A stretch of 64,000 nucleotides of DNA, from contig QNRL01000005.1 of assembly GCA_003315335.1 (NCBI GenBank), forward strand, positions 310,001-374,000, written 5' to 3'. Below, one piece after another: positions 36,818 to 45,638 of this stretch; position 1 is the first letter of the stretch; each line of letters opens with the position of its first letter. The notes beneath the pieces are model-generated. The model was not told where the DNA came from. It saw only the letters and a list, made by a program, of their open reading frames with translations, and searched no databases. The stretch comes from Pseudocitrobacter faecalis. Its GTDB lineage: Bacteria > Pseudomonadota > Gammaproteobacteria > Enterobacterales > Enterobacteriaceae. Both the position numbers and the translations under genes were made by a program.

Positions 36818-36835
36818 GTCAGGCAGGAACCGCTA
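36818..36835 (-). promoter_or_regulatory. AraC site araI2
   Basis: Minus-strand TAGCGGTTCCTGCCTGAC is nearly the E. coli araI2 sequence and abuts the pBAD -35 region, as needed for activation. Confidence 0.85.
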
Positions 36836-36839
36836 ATCT

Positions 36840-36856
36840 TATGGATAATTTTGCTG
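36840..36856 (-). promoter_or_regulatory. AraC site araI1
   Basis: Minus-strand CAGCAAAATTATCCATA matches the AraC half-site pattern with the conserved TATCCATA end. It lies next to araI2. Confidence 0.85.
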
Positions 36857-36869
36857 TCACATCCCAAAG

Positions 36870-36885
36870 TGTGACGCTGTGCAAA
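36870..36885. promoter_or_regulatory. CRP site of the ara control region
   Basis: TGTGACGCTGTGCAAA keeps a perfect left half and corresponds in position to the pBAD/pC CRP site of E. coli. Confidence 0.8.
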
Positions 36886-36913
36886 TATTCAATGTGGACT
36901 TTTCTGCCGTCTT

Positions 36914-36919
36914 TATAGA
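36914..36919 (+). promoter_or_regulatory. Possible araC promoter -10 box
   Basis: TATAGA occurs in the same context (TTATAGACACTT) as the E. coli araC promoter/araO1 region. No clear -35 was defined. Confidence 0.5.
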
Positions 36920-37050
36920 CACTTCTGTTACACGCCAGAAACCGTACGGTTCGCGGAATTGTTATCAAAATCGCGGCTTGTCGCGGGGTTAAATGTTTAT
37001 CGTGAGCGGTGATGGTATGCACAGGTCGCCGGGAGGGGTGAAAACATGAA

Positions 37051-37068
37051 TATGGATAATTGCTTTCT
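37051..37068 (-). promoter_or_regulatory. AraC site araO2
   Basis: Minus-strand AGAAAGCAATTATCCATA is close to E. coli araO2 and lies in the araC leader. Its centre is about 211 bases from the araI1 centre, near 20 helical turns, so the repression loop is preserved. Confidence 0.82.
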
Positions 37069-37095
37069 TCACAACATGCGGAGAGCGAACTAAAA

Positions 37096-37941
37096 ATGCC
37101 TGAATTGCAAAACGATCCCCTGCTGCCGGGTTACTCCTTTAACGCGCACCTGGTCGCCGGGCTGACGCCGATTGATGCCGGCGGCTATCTCGATTTCTTT
37201 ATCGACCGGCCGCTGGGCATGAAGGGATTCATCCTTAACCTGACGGTGAAAGGGGAAGGGGTGATTGAAAATCAGGGGCAACAGTTTATTTGTCGCGAAG
37301 GCGATATGCTGCTCTTTCCGCCAGGTGAAATTCATCACTACGGTCGTCATCCTGACGCCAGTGAATGGTATCACCAGTGGGTTTATTTCCGCCCCCGCGC
37401 TTACTGGCATGAATGGCTGAACTGGCCGACCATATTTGCGCAAACCGGTTTTTTCCGTCCGGATGAAACGCATCAGGCATCAATCTCCGCGCTGTTTGGG
37501 CAAATTATTGATGCCGGGCAGGGCGTCGGACGCTATTCAGAATTGCTGGCGATCAATCTGCTGGAACAGCTTCTGCTGCGACGGATGGAGGCCATTAATG
37601 AATCGCTGCATCCGCCGATGGATAACCGGGTACGCGATGCGTGCCAGTACATTAGCGATCACCTGGCCGATAGCCATTTTGATATCGCGAGCGTCGCCCA
37701 GCATGTGTGTTTGTCGCCGTCGCGCCTGTCACATCTGTTCCGTCAGCAGCTTGGTGTGAGCGTACTGAGCTGGCGCGAAGATCAACGCATCAGCCAGGCG
37801 AAGTTGTTGCTCAGCACTACGCGTATGCCGATTGCTACCGTGGGGCGCAACGTTGGTTTTGAAGATCAGCTCTATTTTTCTCGCGTCTTTAAGAAATGCA
37901 CTGGCGCCAGCCCGAGTGAATTCCGTGCGGGTTGTGAATAA
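37096..37941 (+). CDS. araC: Arabinose operon regulator AraC
   Basis: 281 residues from ATG 37096 ([15 protein letters not shown]). E. coli AraC is 292 residues; here the protein stops after SEFRAGCE, the shorter form I recall for Salmonella and Citrobacter. An in-frame ATG at 37060 overlaps araO2 and was rejected. The N-terminal arm and cupin arabinose-binding domain (to ~170, with [12 protein letters not shown]) and two HTH motifs in the C-terminal domain ([40 protein letters not shown]) are intact. It represses by looping without arabinose and activates with it. Confidence 0.97.
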   Translation: MPELQNDPLLPGYSFNAHLVAGLTPIDAGGYLDFFIDRPLGMKGFILNLTVKGEGVIENQGQQFICREGDMLLFPPGEIHHYGRHPDASEWYHQWVYFRPRAYWHEWLNWPTIFAQTGFFRPDETHQASISALFGQIIDAGQGVGRYSELLAINLLEQLLLRRMEAINESLHPPMDNRVRDACQYISDHLADSHFDIASVAQHVCLSPSRLSHLFRQQLGVSVLSWREDQRISQAKLLLSTTRMPIATVGRNVGFEDQLYFSRVFKKCTGASPSEFRAGCE

Positions 37942-38070
37942 AAAGTAAAGAAAAGGAAAGGCGGTGTGTCGGAAAGCGTCATTGCCAGTAAACTATTCAG
38001 ACAATTGATGGCTTGACGAATGCGGGCGGGATCCTGAGAATCCCCGATTCGTTTTCAAACCGGGCACACT

Positions 38071-38838
38071 ATGCAAGAACTGCTGGAACATTTTATTACC
38101 CAGTCAACCACTTACTCGCTGATTGCGGTGGGGCTGGTGGCTTTTCTGGAATCATTAGCGCTGGTCGGTCTGATTTTACCGGGAACGGTGATGATGGCGG
38201 GCCTGGGCGCACTGATTGGCAGCGGCGAGGTTAATTTCTGGCAGGCGTGGCTGGTCGGTATCGTCGGTTGTTTGCTGGGGGACTGGATCTCCTTCTGGCT
38301 CGGCTGGCGCTTTAAGAAGCCGCTGCATCGCTGGTCGTTTATGAAAAAGAACAAGGCGTTGCTCGATAAAACCGAGCACGCATTGCATCAGCACAGCATG
38401 TTCACCATTCTGGTCGGGCGCTTTGTTGGGCCAACGCGCCCGGTTGTACCGATGGTTGCCGGGATGCTTGACCTGCCGGTATCGAAGTTTATTCCGCCGA
38501 ATATTATTGGTTGCCTGCTCTGGCCGCCAATTTACTTCCTGCCGGGAATTCTGGCGGGGGCCGCGATTGATATTCCTGCGGATATGCAGAGCGGCGGCTT
38601 TAAGTGGCTGCTGCTTGGTACGGCGCTGCTACTGTGGATTGCCGCGTGGTTGTGCTGGCGCCTATGGCGCAGTGGTAAAGCAGCAAAAGATCGTCTGACC
38701 GTTTACCTGCCGCGCCAGCGTTTATTGTGGGTAGCCCCGCTGATGCTCGGGGTGGGCGTCGTGGCGCTGGTGGCGGCTATACGTCATCCGTTAATGCCCG
38801 TTTACATCGATATTTTGCGCAAGGTGGTTGGGCTTTAG
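38071..38838 (+). CDS. yabI: DedA-family inner-membrane protein YabI
   Basis: 255 residues (E. coli 254). DedA family, with [18 protein letters not shown] near the N-terminus and the signature [17 protein letters not shown] at ~residues 112-128, plus about five hydrophobic segments. DedA proteins support envelope integrity, and some act in undecaprenyl-phosphate or lipid recycling; YabI itself is not well defined. Its stop codon overlaps the stop of convergent thiQ. Confidence 0.94.
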   Translation: MQELLEHFITQSTTYSLIAVGLVAFLESLALVGLILPGTVMMAGLGALIGSGEVNFWQAWLVGIVGCLLGDWISFWLGWRFKKPLHRWSFMKKNKALLDKTEHALHQHSMFTILVGRFVGPTRPVVPMVAGMLDLPVSKFIPPNIIGCLLWPPIYFLPGILAGAAIDIPADMQSGGFKWLLLGTALLLWIAAWLCWRLWRSGKAAKDRLTVYLPRQRLLWVAPLMLGVGVVALVAAIRHPLMPVYIDILRKVVGL

Positions 38839-39551
38839 CGCAGTTTGCCGGATGGCGCAGCGATGCCGAGTAAATGCGATGCGCTGGCATGGCCGCTTAA
38901 TAACGCTGCGGTCTCGCCATCCCACGCAATGCGCCCCTCGGCAACCACAATCGCACGCGGGGCAATCCGCGCCGCATCTTCTACGCTATGCGACACCATC
39001 AGTAGCGTGATCTGCTCGCGTTCACATACCGCTTTCACCCGTTGCAGCATCTCCTGGCGCAGCGCCGGGTCGAGCGCGGAAAAAGGTTCATCCAGCAGCA
39101 AAATCGGCTGCTCACGCACCAGACAACGCGCCAGTGCGACACGCTGACGCTGGCCGCCAGAGAGTTCACCAGGCAGGCGCGCCAGCATCGACTCAAGCCC
39201 CATCTGCTGAGCGATAGCCTGCAATTTCTGCTTTTGCGCATCGTTCAGTTTCAGCGAGGGCGACATCCCCAGCCCGATGTTTTGCTGCACGCTCAGGTGG
39301 CTGAACAGGTTATTTTCCTGAAATAACATCGATACCGGGCGACGCGCGGGCGGCGTGCGGGTATGCATCTCGCCGTTAATCACAATTTCACCGCTGGCAG
39401 GCTTCAGGAAACCGGCAATCAGATTCAGCAGCGTACTTTTCCCCGCCCCGCTTGGCCCCAGTATGGCGAGGAGCTCGCCCTGCGCCACGGAGAGACTAAA
39501 GCGCATCGGCAAATGCTGATAAAGCCAGGTCACATCATTGAGTTTTAGCAT
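38835..39551 (-). CDS. thiQ: Thiamine/TPP ABC transporter ATP-binding protein
   Basis: 238 residues from ATG 39551 ([15 protein letters not shown]); E. coli ThiQ has 232. An upstream in-frame start at 39572 was rejected. Walker [10 protein letters not shown] at ~32-40, signature LSGGQRQR, and Walker [14 protein letters not shown] are intact. It powers ThiBPQ uptake of thiamine, TMP and TPP. The extra tail (APSGKLR) is encoded by a REP-like sequence. It overlaps thiP by 17 bases and is convergent with yabI. Confidence 0.95.
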   Translation of the reverse strand: MLKLNDVTWLYQHLPMRFSLSVAQGELLAILGPSGAGKSTLLNLIAGFLKPASGEIVINGEMHTRTPPARRPVSMLFQENNLFSHLSVQQNIGLGMSPSLKLNDAQKQKLQAIAQQMGLESMLARLPGELSGGQRQRVALARCLVREQPILLLDEPFSALDPALRQEMLQRVKAVCEREQITLLMVSHSVEDAARIAPRAIVVAEGRIAWDGETAALLSGHASASHLLGIAAPSGKLR

Positions 39552-41145
39552 GGCGCCCCGGTAGTTTTTCAATCACGGTAAAAAGCAGGAAACAGAGCAG
39601 CAACAGCAGCAGGGCGGTCACCGCGCCATCCTGGCTGCGATAAGAGCCAATTTGCTGATAAAGATAAAACGGTAGCGTGCGGAAATCGTCATTGCCAAAC
39701 AGCGCCACCACGCCGAAATCGCCAATCGACAGGACGCAGGCGAAAGCCAGCGCCTGAGCCAAAGGGCGTTTTAGCGCGCGCAGTTCCACCACCTTCAGGC
39801 GATTCAATCCGGTCAGCCCCAGCGACTCACACAGCGGTGTATAACGTGCGGTGATATCGCGCATCGGCGTTTCCAGCACTTTTAGCGCGTAGGGGATGGC
39901 CATCAGCGCATTGGCGAAAATCACGATGCCGTCGGCGGAATCGGGCAGCCCAATAGTGTTATTCAGCAGCAGGAAAAAGCCGGTTGCCAGCACAATCCCC
40001 GGCATGGCAAGAATCAACATGCCGCTCAGTTCGAGCGTCTGCCCGGCAAGCGGCGCGTTACGCGCACGCAGTTCGCGGCTGCTCCACAGCAGCATCATGG
40101 TCAGCACTACGCTGAGTACGCCAGCGGCGAGGGCGATGCGCAGCGAAGTCCACAGGGCCTGCCAGAGCGATGGTTGTAGCAGGGCGTTGAGCATCGCCGG
40201 GTTGACGCCATCGACCAGCACCGCCAGCAGCGGTGGCAGCATTAATAACAGGGCCAGCGTAATCAGCAGGCCATCGCTAAGACGGCTGTACAGACGATCG
40301 TCCGGGTCGCGCCAGCCCTGCATTTGCGTAGTACCGACGGCAATCGCCTTGCTCAGGCGCTGGCTAACCAGCACCAGCGTCAGGCAGCATGCCATCTGGA
40401 TTAGCGCCAGCATCGCGGCTCGCGCCGGATCGTAATCAAAATTGAGCGCCTGATAGATGGCGAGTTCAATGGTGGTGGCTTTCGGCCCGCCGCCCAGTGA
40501 AAGCACGGTGGCGAAGCTTGCGAAGCAGAGCATAAAAATCAGCGCGCTGATGGGCAGAATTTGCCGGCGCAGCCACGGCCATTCAACGAAACGGAAGAAG
40601 TTAAAACCGCGCATCCCAAGCTGGGCGGCAAGCTGACGTTGTTCACCGGGGATTTGCTCAAGCGCCTGAAGCAGCAGGCGGGTCGCCATCGGCATATTGA
40701 AGAACACATGCGCCAGCAGTATGCCCTGCAATCCATAAGGCGAGAAATGCCACTCCAGCCCCAGTGATGCAAAAAGCTGCGCCAGCCAGCCCCGACGCCC
40801 GTAAACGCTAAGAATGCCGAATACCGCGACCAGAACGGGCAAAATCAGCGTCATGGCGCACAGGCGCAGCAAGGTTTCGCGGCCAGGGAAGCGACGGCGA
40901 TAGAGCGCGCGGGCGAGGAAAATCCCGGGCACAACCGACAGTAGCGCAGAAAGAAACGCCTGCAAGAAGGAGAAACGCACGACATGCCAGAGATAACTGT
41001 CCGCCAGCAACGCGCGCCAGCTGGCATCCGGTGCGCTTAACCAGAGAGCGAGAAAGGCGGCCAGCGCCACGGCGACGATAAGCGTCGCCGCCGTCACGCC
41101 TGGCCAAATCCAGCCGGGAATTAGCGGCTGACGGCGCGTTGCCAT
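39535..41145 (-). CDS. thiP: Thiamine/TPP ABC transporter permease
   Basis: 536 residues, E. coli length. A fused-type permease with about twelve hydrophobic segments and two permease (EAA) loops: [25 protein letters not shown] in the first half (~residues 178-202) and the [20 protein letters not shown] stretch in the second. It overlaps thiB by 25 bases. Confidence 0.96.
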   Translation of the reverse strand: MATRRQPLIPGWIWPGVTAATLIVAVALAAFLALWLSAPDASWRALLADSYLWHVVRFSFLQAFLSALLSVVPGIFLARALYRRRFPGRETLLRLCAMTLILPVLVAVFGILSVYGRRGWLAQLFASLGLEWHFSPYGLQGILLAHVFFNMPMATRLLLQALEQIPGEQRQLAAQLGMRGFNFFRFVEWPWLRRQILPISALIFMLCFASFATVLSLGGGPKATTIELAIYQALNFDYDPARAAMLALIQMACCLTLVLVSQRLSKAIAVGTTQMQGWRDPDDRLYSRLSDGLLITLALLLMLPPLLAVLVDGVNPAMLNALLQPSLWQALWTSLRIALAAGVLSVVLTMMLLWSSRELRARNAPLAGQTLELSGMLILAMPGIVLATGFFLLLNNTIGLPDSADGIVIFANALMAIPYALKVLETPMRDITARYTPLCESLGLTGLNRLKVVELRALKRPLAQALAFACVLSIGDFGVVALFGNDDFRTLPFYLYQQIGSYRSQDGAVTALLLLLLCFLLFTVIEKLPGRHAKTQ

Positions 41146-42104
41146 GTCGCGATCCAGTTCTGACGCTGCGCGGCGACCTCCTGCGGGGTAAATTCCAGAG
41201 CCGTTTCTGGTTTAGCGAGCGACTCAAAGCCTGCGGGCAGCGTCACGTCAGCCACCGGATACATCCAGTTGCCCGTTGGGATAGCCTGCTGGAATGCCGG
41301 AGAGACCATAAATTTCAGGAACTTCTCGGCTAATTCAGGCTGTTTGCTGGCGGCGGTGCGCGCCGCCACTTCCACCTGCAAATAATGCCCCTCGGCGAAT
41401 ACAGCCGCGGCGTAGTTATCTTTTTTCTCTTCGATAATGTGATACGCCGGAGAGGTGGTGTAGCTCAGCACCAGGTCACTTTCGCCTTTCAGGAACAAAC
41501 CATAGGCTTCGCTCCACCCTTTGGTGACGGTGACGGTTTTCGCCGCCAGTTTTTGCCAGGCTTCGGCTGTTTTATCGCCATACACTTTTTGCATCCACAA
41601 CAGCAGGCCAAGGCCCGGGGTGCTGGTGCGTGGGTCCTGATAAATCACGCGCCATTTCTGGTCGCTTTCAACCAGCTCTTTCAGGCTTTTCGGCGGGTTC
41701 TTCAGTTTGTTTTTATCGTAAACGAAGGCGAAATAGCCGTAGTCGAAAGGAACAAAGGTGTCATCTTTCCAGCCGCCGGGCACGGTGACGGCGCTTGCCG
41801 GAACGCCACTTTTGGCGAACAGGTTTGTCTGGCTGGCGGCTTGCAGCAGATTGTTATCGAGCCCCAGCACCACGTCGGCTTTGCTCTTTTTCCCTTCCAT
41901 GCGCAGGCGGTTAAGCAGCGAGACGCCATCTTCCAGTGCCACGAATTTCAGCTCGCAGTCACAGTCGGCTTCAAAGGCTTTTTTCACCACCGGGCCAGGG
42001 CCCCAGTCGGCGGCGAAGGAGTCATAGGTGTAAACCGTGAGCACCGGTTTGGCGAAAGCTGGCAGGGCGAGAAGCGCCAGCAGCGGCAGACATTTTTTTA
42101 ACAC
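41121..42104 (-). CDS. thiB: Thiamine/TPP periplasmic binding protein
   Basis: 327 residues from a GTG at 42104 (MLKKCLPLLALL), E. coli length, with TGAGGTG five bases upstream. The longer open frame upstream runs through the riboswitch and was rejected. An 18-residue signal peptide ends PAFA before KPVLTVYTYDSF. It is a family 1-like solute-binding protein with the conserved DSFAADWGPGP start and GWSEAYGLFLKGESDLVLSYTTSP stretch (about residues 190-213). First gene of thiBPQ, controlled by the TPP riboswitch just upstream. Confidence 0.95.
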   Translation of the reverse strand: MLKKCLPLLALLALPAFAKPVLTVYTYDSFAADWGPGPVVKKAFEADCDCELKFVALEDGVSLLNRLRMEGKKSKADVVLGLDNNLLQAASQTNLFAKSGVPASAVTVPGGWKDDTFVPFDYGYFAFVYDKNKLKNPPKSLKELVESDQKWRVIYQDPRTSTPGLGLLLWMQKVYGDKTAEAWQKLAAKTVTVTKGWSEAYGLFLKGESDLVLSYTTSPAYHIIEEKKDNYAAAVFAEGHYLQVEVAARTAASKQPELAEKFLKFMVSPAFQQAIPTGNWMYPVADVTLPAGFESLAKPETALEFTPQEVAAQRQNWIATWQRAVSR

Positions 42105-42145
42105 TTTGCACCTCAGTAAGCAGGTGGCAAAGGATTTTGAGTTGG

Positions 42146-42350
42146 CCTCAAATCCCTCCGCCGGCGTTATCCGGATCAGGTTCGACGGGTTTAATCTCAG
42201 CTCAGACACGTCATCCTGCGAGTGGCCTCGGCGTTGGCTGCGCTCCTTCACCCCAGTCACATAGTTATCTATGCTCCTGGAGATTCACTCGCTTGCCGCC
42301 TTGATGCCACTCACATGATTTAGTGTCTGTTTTTATGCACCCCGTTGAGT
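42146..42350 (-). promoter_or_regulatory. TPP riboswitch of thiBPQ with greatly extended P3 arm
   Basis: Read on the minus strand. The 5' half CTCAACGGGGTGC (from 42349) and the 3' half CTGAGA (42195-42200), AACCCGTCGAACCTGATCC and GGATAACGCCGGC (42161-42186), then GGGATTTGAGG, match the THI-box aptamer of E. coli thiB. P1 (CTCAA/TTGAG) and P2 (ACGGG/CCCGT) can form. Normally a short P3 hairpin joins GGGGTGC to CTGAGA; here about 135 nt intervene. TPP binding is expected to hide the thiB ribosome site. In E. coli this leader also gives the small RNA SroA. Confidence 0.9.
42203..42329. repeat. Palindromic repeat inside the TPP riboswitch P3 arm
   Basis: Outer arms CAGACAC and GTGTCTG (42203-42209, 42323-42329) pair, as do GAGTGGC and GCCACTC (42220-42226, 42306-42312) and the terminal CATAG/CTATG hairpin near 42262-42275. 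The core (GCGTTGGCTGCGCTC... CACCCCAGTCAC... CTCCTGG... TTCACTCGCTTGCCGCC) resembles a dispersed palindromic element I recall from many Enterobacterales intergenic regions; the family name was not verified. Confidence 0.75.
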
Positions 42351-42390
42351 AGCTCGCTATTGTAATGATTACGTGAATAAATCAAAAGCG

Positions 42391-44046
42391 CTATGGATCC
42401 GGCGGGGCGAACCACGCGGATTTAAAGTCGAACCAGCCCAGGGTGTTCATGCGCACGCCGCGCATACTGCGTTGCCCCTGAATGCGCAACCAGTGGTGGA
42501 TAAGCGGCACAATCGCCTGCTGCTCCAGCAACTGCTTGCACCAGGTGGGGAGATCCAGTTCGCCTGCATGCCACTGTCGAATATCTGCCTGCCAGTCGCG
42601 CGCGATGCAGCGCTGAAGCAGCGGCACTTCGCAGAGATGCGCAAACAGCGAAAAATCGAGCGGCAGGGTAAAGTTAGCGCTGTTCAGCCACACATCGCTG
42701 ACCATTTCGCCGCTATGCCACTGTTCATAGTCCACTTCGTTAACTTCAAGTGTGACCTGATGTTCAGCCAGCAACTGCGCCATGATGCGGGCAATGACTT
42801 TATGTTCGACGTGGTCGCGATAGAAACCGATGGTGATGCGCTCCAGCCCGGCGGGTTTTTCGTGGGTTTTGCTGTGCGCGTGGTGCCAGCGGGGCAGCAG
42901 GCCGTAGGCCGGGAACCAGTACTGTTGGTACTGTTCGCTGGCGTGATAGAGCAGATTCGCCGGGGCCAGCACGTGGCTTAGCCACTGGCGTACGTGCTGA
43001 TTCGCGCCGCGCGATGAGCGGGCGTCAAACAGCAGATAGTAGCAGCCCTCTTCAAGGCGGCTTTCGACGGCTTCTTCGCTCTGGGTCGTGCCCTGTAACG
43101 TCAGGCCGCAACTGAGATCTTCCGCAACGTCAGGTAATACCCAAACATTCACTTCATCTATTAATGCGCGAAAACCGAAATAGTCTTCGAAGGCGTGGAT
43201 TTTGAGCTGATTCTGGTTATTGCGCACCACCGCGTAAGGGCCGGTGCCCACGGGCTGGCGGGAGAAATGCGGCATGGATGACCACTCGTGCGGCAGGATC
43301 ATTGCCGGAGTATGGCCGAGCAGCCACGGCAGCCAGCGGTCTGCGTGGGAGAGATGGATATCCAGCGTCCATGCGGTGGGTGACACTATTTGAGTGATAT
43401 GAGAATAGAGCGGCTGTCCGTTAATGCGTTCCAGCGAATGGATGATGTCTTCCATTTCCAGTTCGCGCCCATGATGGAAATGAATGCCGGGACGCAAATA
43501 AAAGCGCCAGTGCACAGGGGAAATTTCCTTCCAGTGGTGCGCAATATCGGCTTCCAGTTCCCCGTTTTCCTCATTTATGCGGGTCAGGGCGCTGAAAATT
43601 TGTCGCGCGATATGGGTTTCAGAGCGGCGCAACGCCGTGCCGGGCAACAAATTTTGCATCGGGCGATAGTAGAGCACACGCAGAATGTGCCGCCCCTGCC
43701 GGAAGCTGCGGCCCAGGTGGGAAACCAGCATCTGTCGCACCGTTGACTTGTCGCCAACCAGTTGCACCAGTTGGTCGATACGATCCTGCTCCAGCAGGTC
43801 TTCCGCCCGCTGCTGCTGAAGCGCCAGACCAGTATAAAGGAAGGTTAAACGCGAACGTTTACCCCGCCCGGCCTCGGCTTCCCAGGTCAGCCAGCCGCGC
43901 GCTTCCATGGTGTTTAACAGGGTTCGCATATGGCGACGCGAGCAACTCAGTAGCTCCGCCAGTTCGTTTAGCGTCGTTTCCTGCGCTTTGCCGTCGCAGC
44001 ATTGCCACAGCCGGATGAATTGTTGTTGCAGTCGACCAGAAGGCAT
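42391..44046 (-). CDS. sgrR: Transcriptional activator of sgrS and setA
   Basis: 551 residues, E. coli length. An N-terminal winged-HTH DNA-binding region (~residues 25-60: [29 protein letters not shown] area) is joined to a large SBP_bac_5-like solute-binding domain that probably senses sugar-phosphate stress. It activates the divergent sgrS RNA gene and setA and represses itself in E. coli. Confidence 0.96.
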   Translation of the reverse strand: MPSGRLQQQFIRLWQCCDGKAQETTLNELAELLSCSRRHMRTLLNTMEARGWLTWEAEAGRGKRSRLTFLYTGLALQQQRAEDLLEQDRIDQLVQLVGDKSTVRQMLVSHLGRSFRQGRHILRVLYYRPMQNLLPGTALRRSETHIARQIFSALTRINEENGELEADIAHHWKEISPVHWRFYLRPGIHFHHGRELEMEDIIHSLERINGQPLYSHITQIVSPTAWTLDIHLSHADRWLPWLLGHTPAMILPHEWSSMPHFSRQPVGTGPYAVVRNNQNQLKIHAFEDYFGFRALIDEVNVWVLPDVAEDLSCGLTLQGTTQSEEAVESRLEEGCYYLLFDARSSRGANQHVRQWLSHVLAPANLLYHASEQYQQYWFPAYGLLPRWHHAHSKTHEKPAGLERITIGFYRDHVEHKVIARIMAQLLAEHQVTLEVNEVDYEQWHSGEMVSDVWLNSANFTLPLDFSLFAHLCEVPLLQRCIARDWQADIRQWHAGELDLPTWCKQLLEQQAIVPLIHHWLRIQGQRSMRGVRMNTLGWFDFKSAWFAPPDP

Positions 44047-44133
44047 AAAAGAGGAACTCCTGATAAAAACTCAGCAATTTATTAATCCCTATATTAAGCC
44101 AATAATCAATCTCGATGAAGCGGGGAGGTGAAT

Positions 44134-44286
44134 ATGAAGAGGTCAACCACAGGTCAGTTTTATCAACACTATTTTTACGCAACACGTCATGTTTCCTGGC
44201 TGGCCCGCCAGATGGCAGGGATGCGATTCATAATGCTTGATGATCTGATGCAGTGGGAGGTTACGCGCTCGACCTCTGAACACTAA
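44134..44286 (+). CDS. sgrT: Glucose uptake inhibitor peptide SgrT
   Basis: A 50-codon frame, ATG 44134, stop TAA 44284, inside sgrS; GGGGAGG lies seven bases upstream. The core QFYQHYFYATRHVSWLARQM and the second half FIMLDDLMQWEV match the E. coli SgrT pattern (RQFYQHYF... LTMLEGLMQWDD). It is longer than E. coli SgrT (43 residues), with an extra MKRSTTG start. SgrT binds the glucose transporter EIICB and blocks uptake directly. Too short for usual gene callers. Confidence 0.85.
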   Translation: MKRSTTGQFYQHYFYATRHVSWLARQMAGMRFIMLDDLMQWEVTRSTSEH

Positions 44287-44315
44287 ATCGCCAAATCATG
44301 TGTGACTGAGTATTT

Positions 44316-44345
44316 GCCAGCAGGTATTATCTGCTGGCTTTTTTT
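44316..44345 (+). terminator. SgrS Rho-independent terminator
   Basis: GCCAGCAG and CTGCTGGC pair around GTATTAT, followed by seven T. The U-tail is also the Hfq-binding site in SgrS. Confidence 0.95.
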
Positions 44346-44371
44346 ATTTCTCGCGCGCTAAAGGATTTCTC

Positions 44372-45550
44372 ATGCTCTGGATTATGACGATGGGACGACG
44401 TCTCAACGGTGTCTACGCGGCCTTTATGCTGGTGGCGTTTATGATGGGTGTCGCGGGGGCGCTTCAGGCGCCGACGCTGAGCCTGTTTCTTAGCCGGGAA
44501 GTCGGCGCTCAGCCATTTTGGGTGGGGCTGTTTTACACGGTCAACGCCATCGCCGGGATTCTGGTTAGCCTGTGGCTGGCGAAACGCTCCGACAGCCAGG
44601 GCGATCGTCGCAAGCTTATTATGTTCTGCTGCCTGATGGCGGTGGGGAACGCGCTGCTGTTTGCTTTTAATCGCCACTATTTAACGCTCATCACCTGCGG
44701 TGTATTGCTGGCTTCAATCGCTAACGCCGCGATGCCGCAGCTGTTTGCGCTGGCGCGTGAATATGCCGACAGTTCAGCGCGGGAAGTGGTCATGTTCAGC
44801 TCGGTGATGCGTGCGCAGCTTTCGCTGGCATGGGTCATTGGCCCGCCGCTGGCGTTTATGCTGGCGCTGAATTATGGCTTTACGATGATGTTCGCCATTG
44901 CCGCCGGGATTTTTGCCATCAGCCTGGCGATGATTGCGCTGATGCTGCCCTCGGTGGCGCGTATTGAACAGGCGGCGGACGTTGAAATCACCCAGGTGAG
45001 CGGCTGGAACGATCCTAACGTACGGATGCTGTTTATCGCGTCTACGCTGATGTGGACCTGTAATACCATGTATATCATCGATATGCCGCTGTGGATCAGC
45101 AGCGATCTCGGTCTGCCGGACAAGCTGGCGGGGATCCTGATGGGCACGGCCGCCGGGCTGGAAATTCCGGCGATGATCCTCGCGGGGTATTACGTCAAAC
45201 GCTTTGGCAAGCGTCGTATGATGGTGACATCGGTGGCCTTTGGCGTGCTGTTTTATGTCGGGTTGATACTGTTCCACAGCGAAACGGCACTACTGATTTT
45301 GCAACTGTTCAACGCGGTGTTTATCGGGATTGTCGCCGGGATTGGCATGCTGTGGTTCCAGGATCTGATGCCGGGGCGTGCGGGCTCGGCAACGACGCTC
45401 TTTACCAACAGTATTTCCACGGGCGTGATTCTGGCCGGGGTTATCCAGGGGGCCATTGCACAGAGTTTTGGTCATGCGATGGTGTATTGGGTGATTGCCG
45501 GAATTTCACTGGTCACGCTGTTTATGACCAGCCGGGTGAAGGACGTTTAA
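44372..45550 (+). CDS. setA: Sugar efflux transporter SetA
   Basis: 392 residues, E. coli length, MFS family. About twelve hydrophobic segments; LWLAKRSDSQGDRRKLI is the cytoplasmic signature loop. SetA exports lactose, glucosides and some sugar analogues, and helps recovery from sugar-phosphate stress. It lies 26 bases after the SgrS terminator, and in E. coli is cotranscribed with sgrS by read-through. AAAGGA precedes the ATG. Confidence 0.95.
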   Translation: MLWIMTMGRRLNGVYAAFMLVAFMMGVAGALQAPTLSLFLSREVGAQPFWVGLFYTVNAIAGILVSLWLAKRSDSQGDRRKLIMFCCLMAVGNALLFAFNRHYLTLITCGVLLASIANAAMPQLFALAREYADSSAREVVMFSSVMRAQLSLAWVIGPPLAFMLALNYGFTMMFAIAAGIFAISLAMIALMLPSVARIEQAADVEITQVSGWNDPNVRMLFIASTLMWTCNTMYIIDMPLWISSDLGLPDKLAGILMGTAAGLEIPAMILAGYYVKRFGKRRMMVTSVAFGVLFYVGLILFHSETALLILQLFNAVFIGIVAGIGMLWFQDLMPGRAGSATTLFTNSISTGVILAGVIQGAIAQSFGHAMVYWVIAGISLVTLFMTSRVKDV

Positions 45551-45568
45551 AGGCGTTGCGCTCTATGG

Positions 45569-45631
45569 TTGCCGGATGCGCTGCGCTTATCCGGCCTACG
45601 AAGGTGGTACCTTGTAGGCCGGAAAAAGCGC
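45569..45631. repeat. REP pair between setA and leuD
   Basis: TTGCCGGATGCGCTGCGCTT and TATCCGGCCTACG form one REP (45569-45600); GTAGGCCGGAAAAAGCGC (45614-45631) is a second, degenerate unit. It sits between convergent genes. Confidence 0.85.
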
Positions 45632-45638
45632 TGCTGTG

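Larger units (their letters stand above)
36758..37095. promoter_or_regulatory. araBAD-araC divergent control region
   Basis: A 338-base gap holding pBAD, araI1/I2, CRP, the araC promoter with probable araO1, and araO2. No other gene seen in it. Confidence 0.88.
44114..44345 (+). ncRNA. sgrS: Small RNA SgrS (also mRNA for SgrT)
   Basis: About 232 nt, starting GATGAAGC as in E. coli. It contains the sgrT frame, then the ptsG-pairing region AAATCATGTGTGACTGAGTA (44293-44312), nearly identical to E. coli, then the terminator stem. With Hfq it blocks translation of ptsG and other sugar-transporter mRNAs under glucose-phosphate stress. Divergent from its activator sgrR and upstream of setA. The start is by homology. 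Confidence 0.93.

Noticed and set aside
42105-42260. N-terminal extension of thiB
   Set aside because: The bases form the TPP riboswitch; the true start GTG 42104 has a proper signal peptide and ribosome site.
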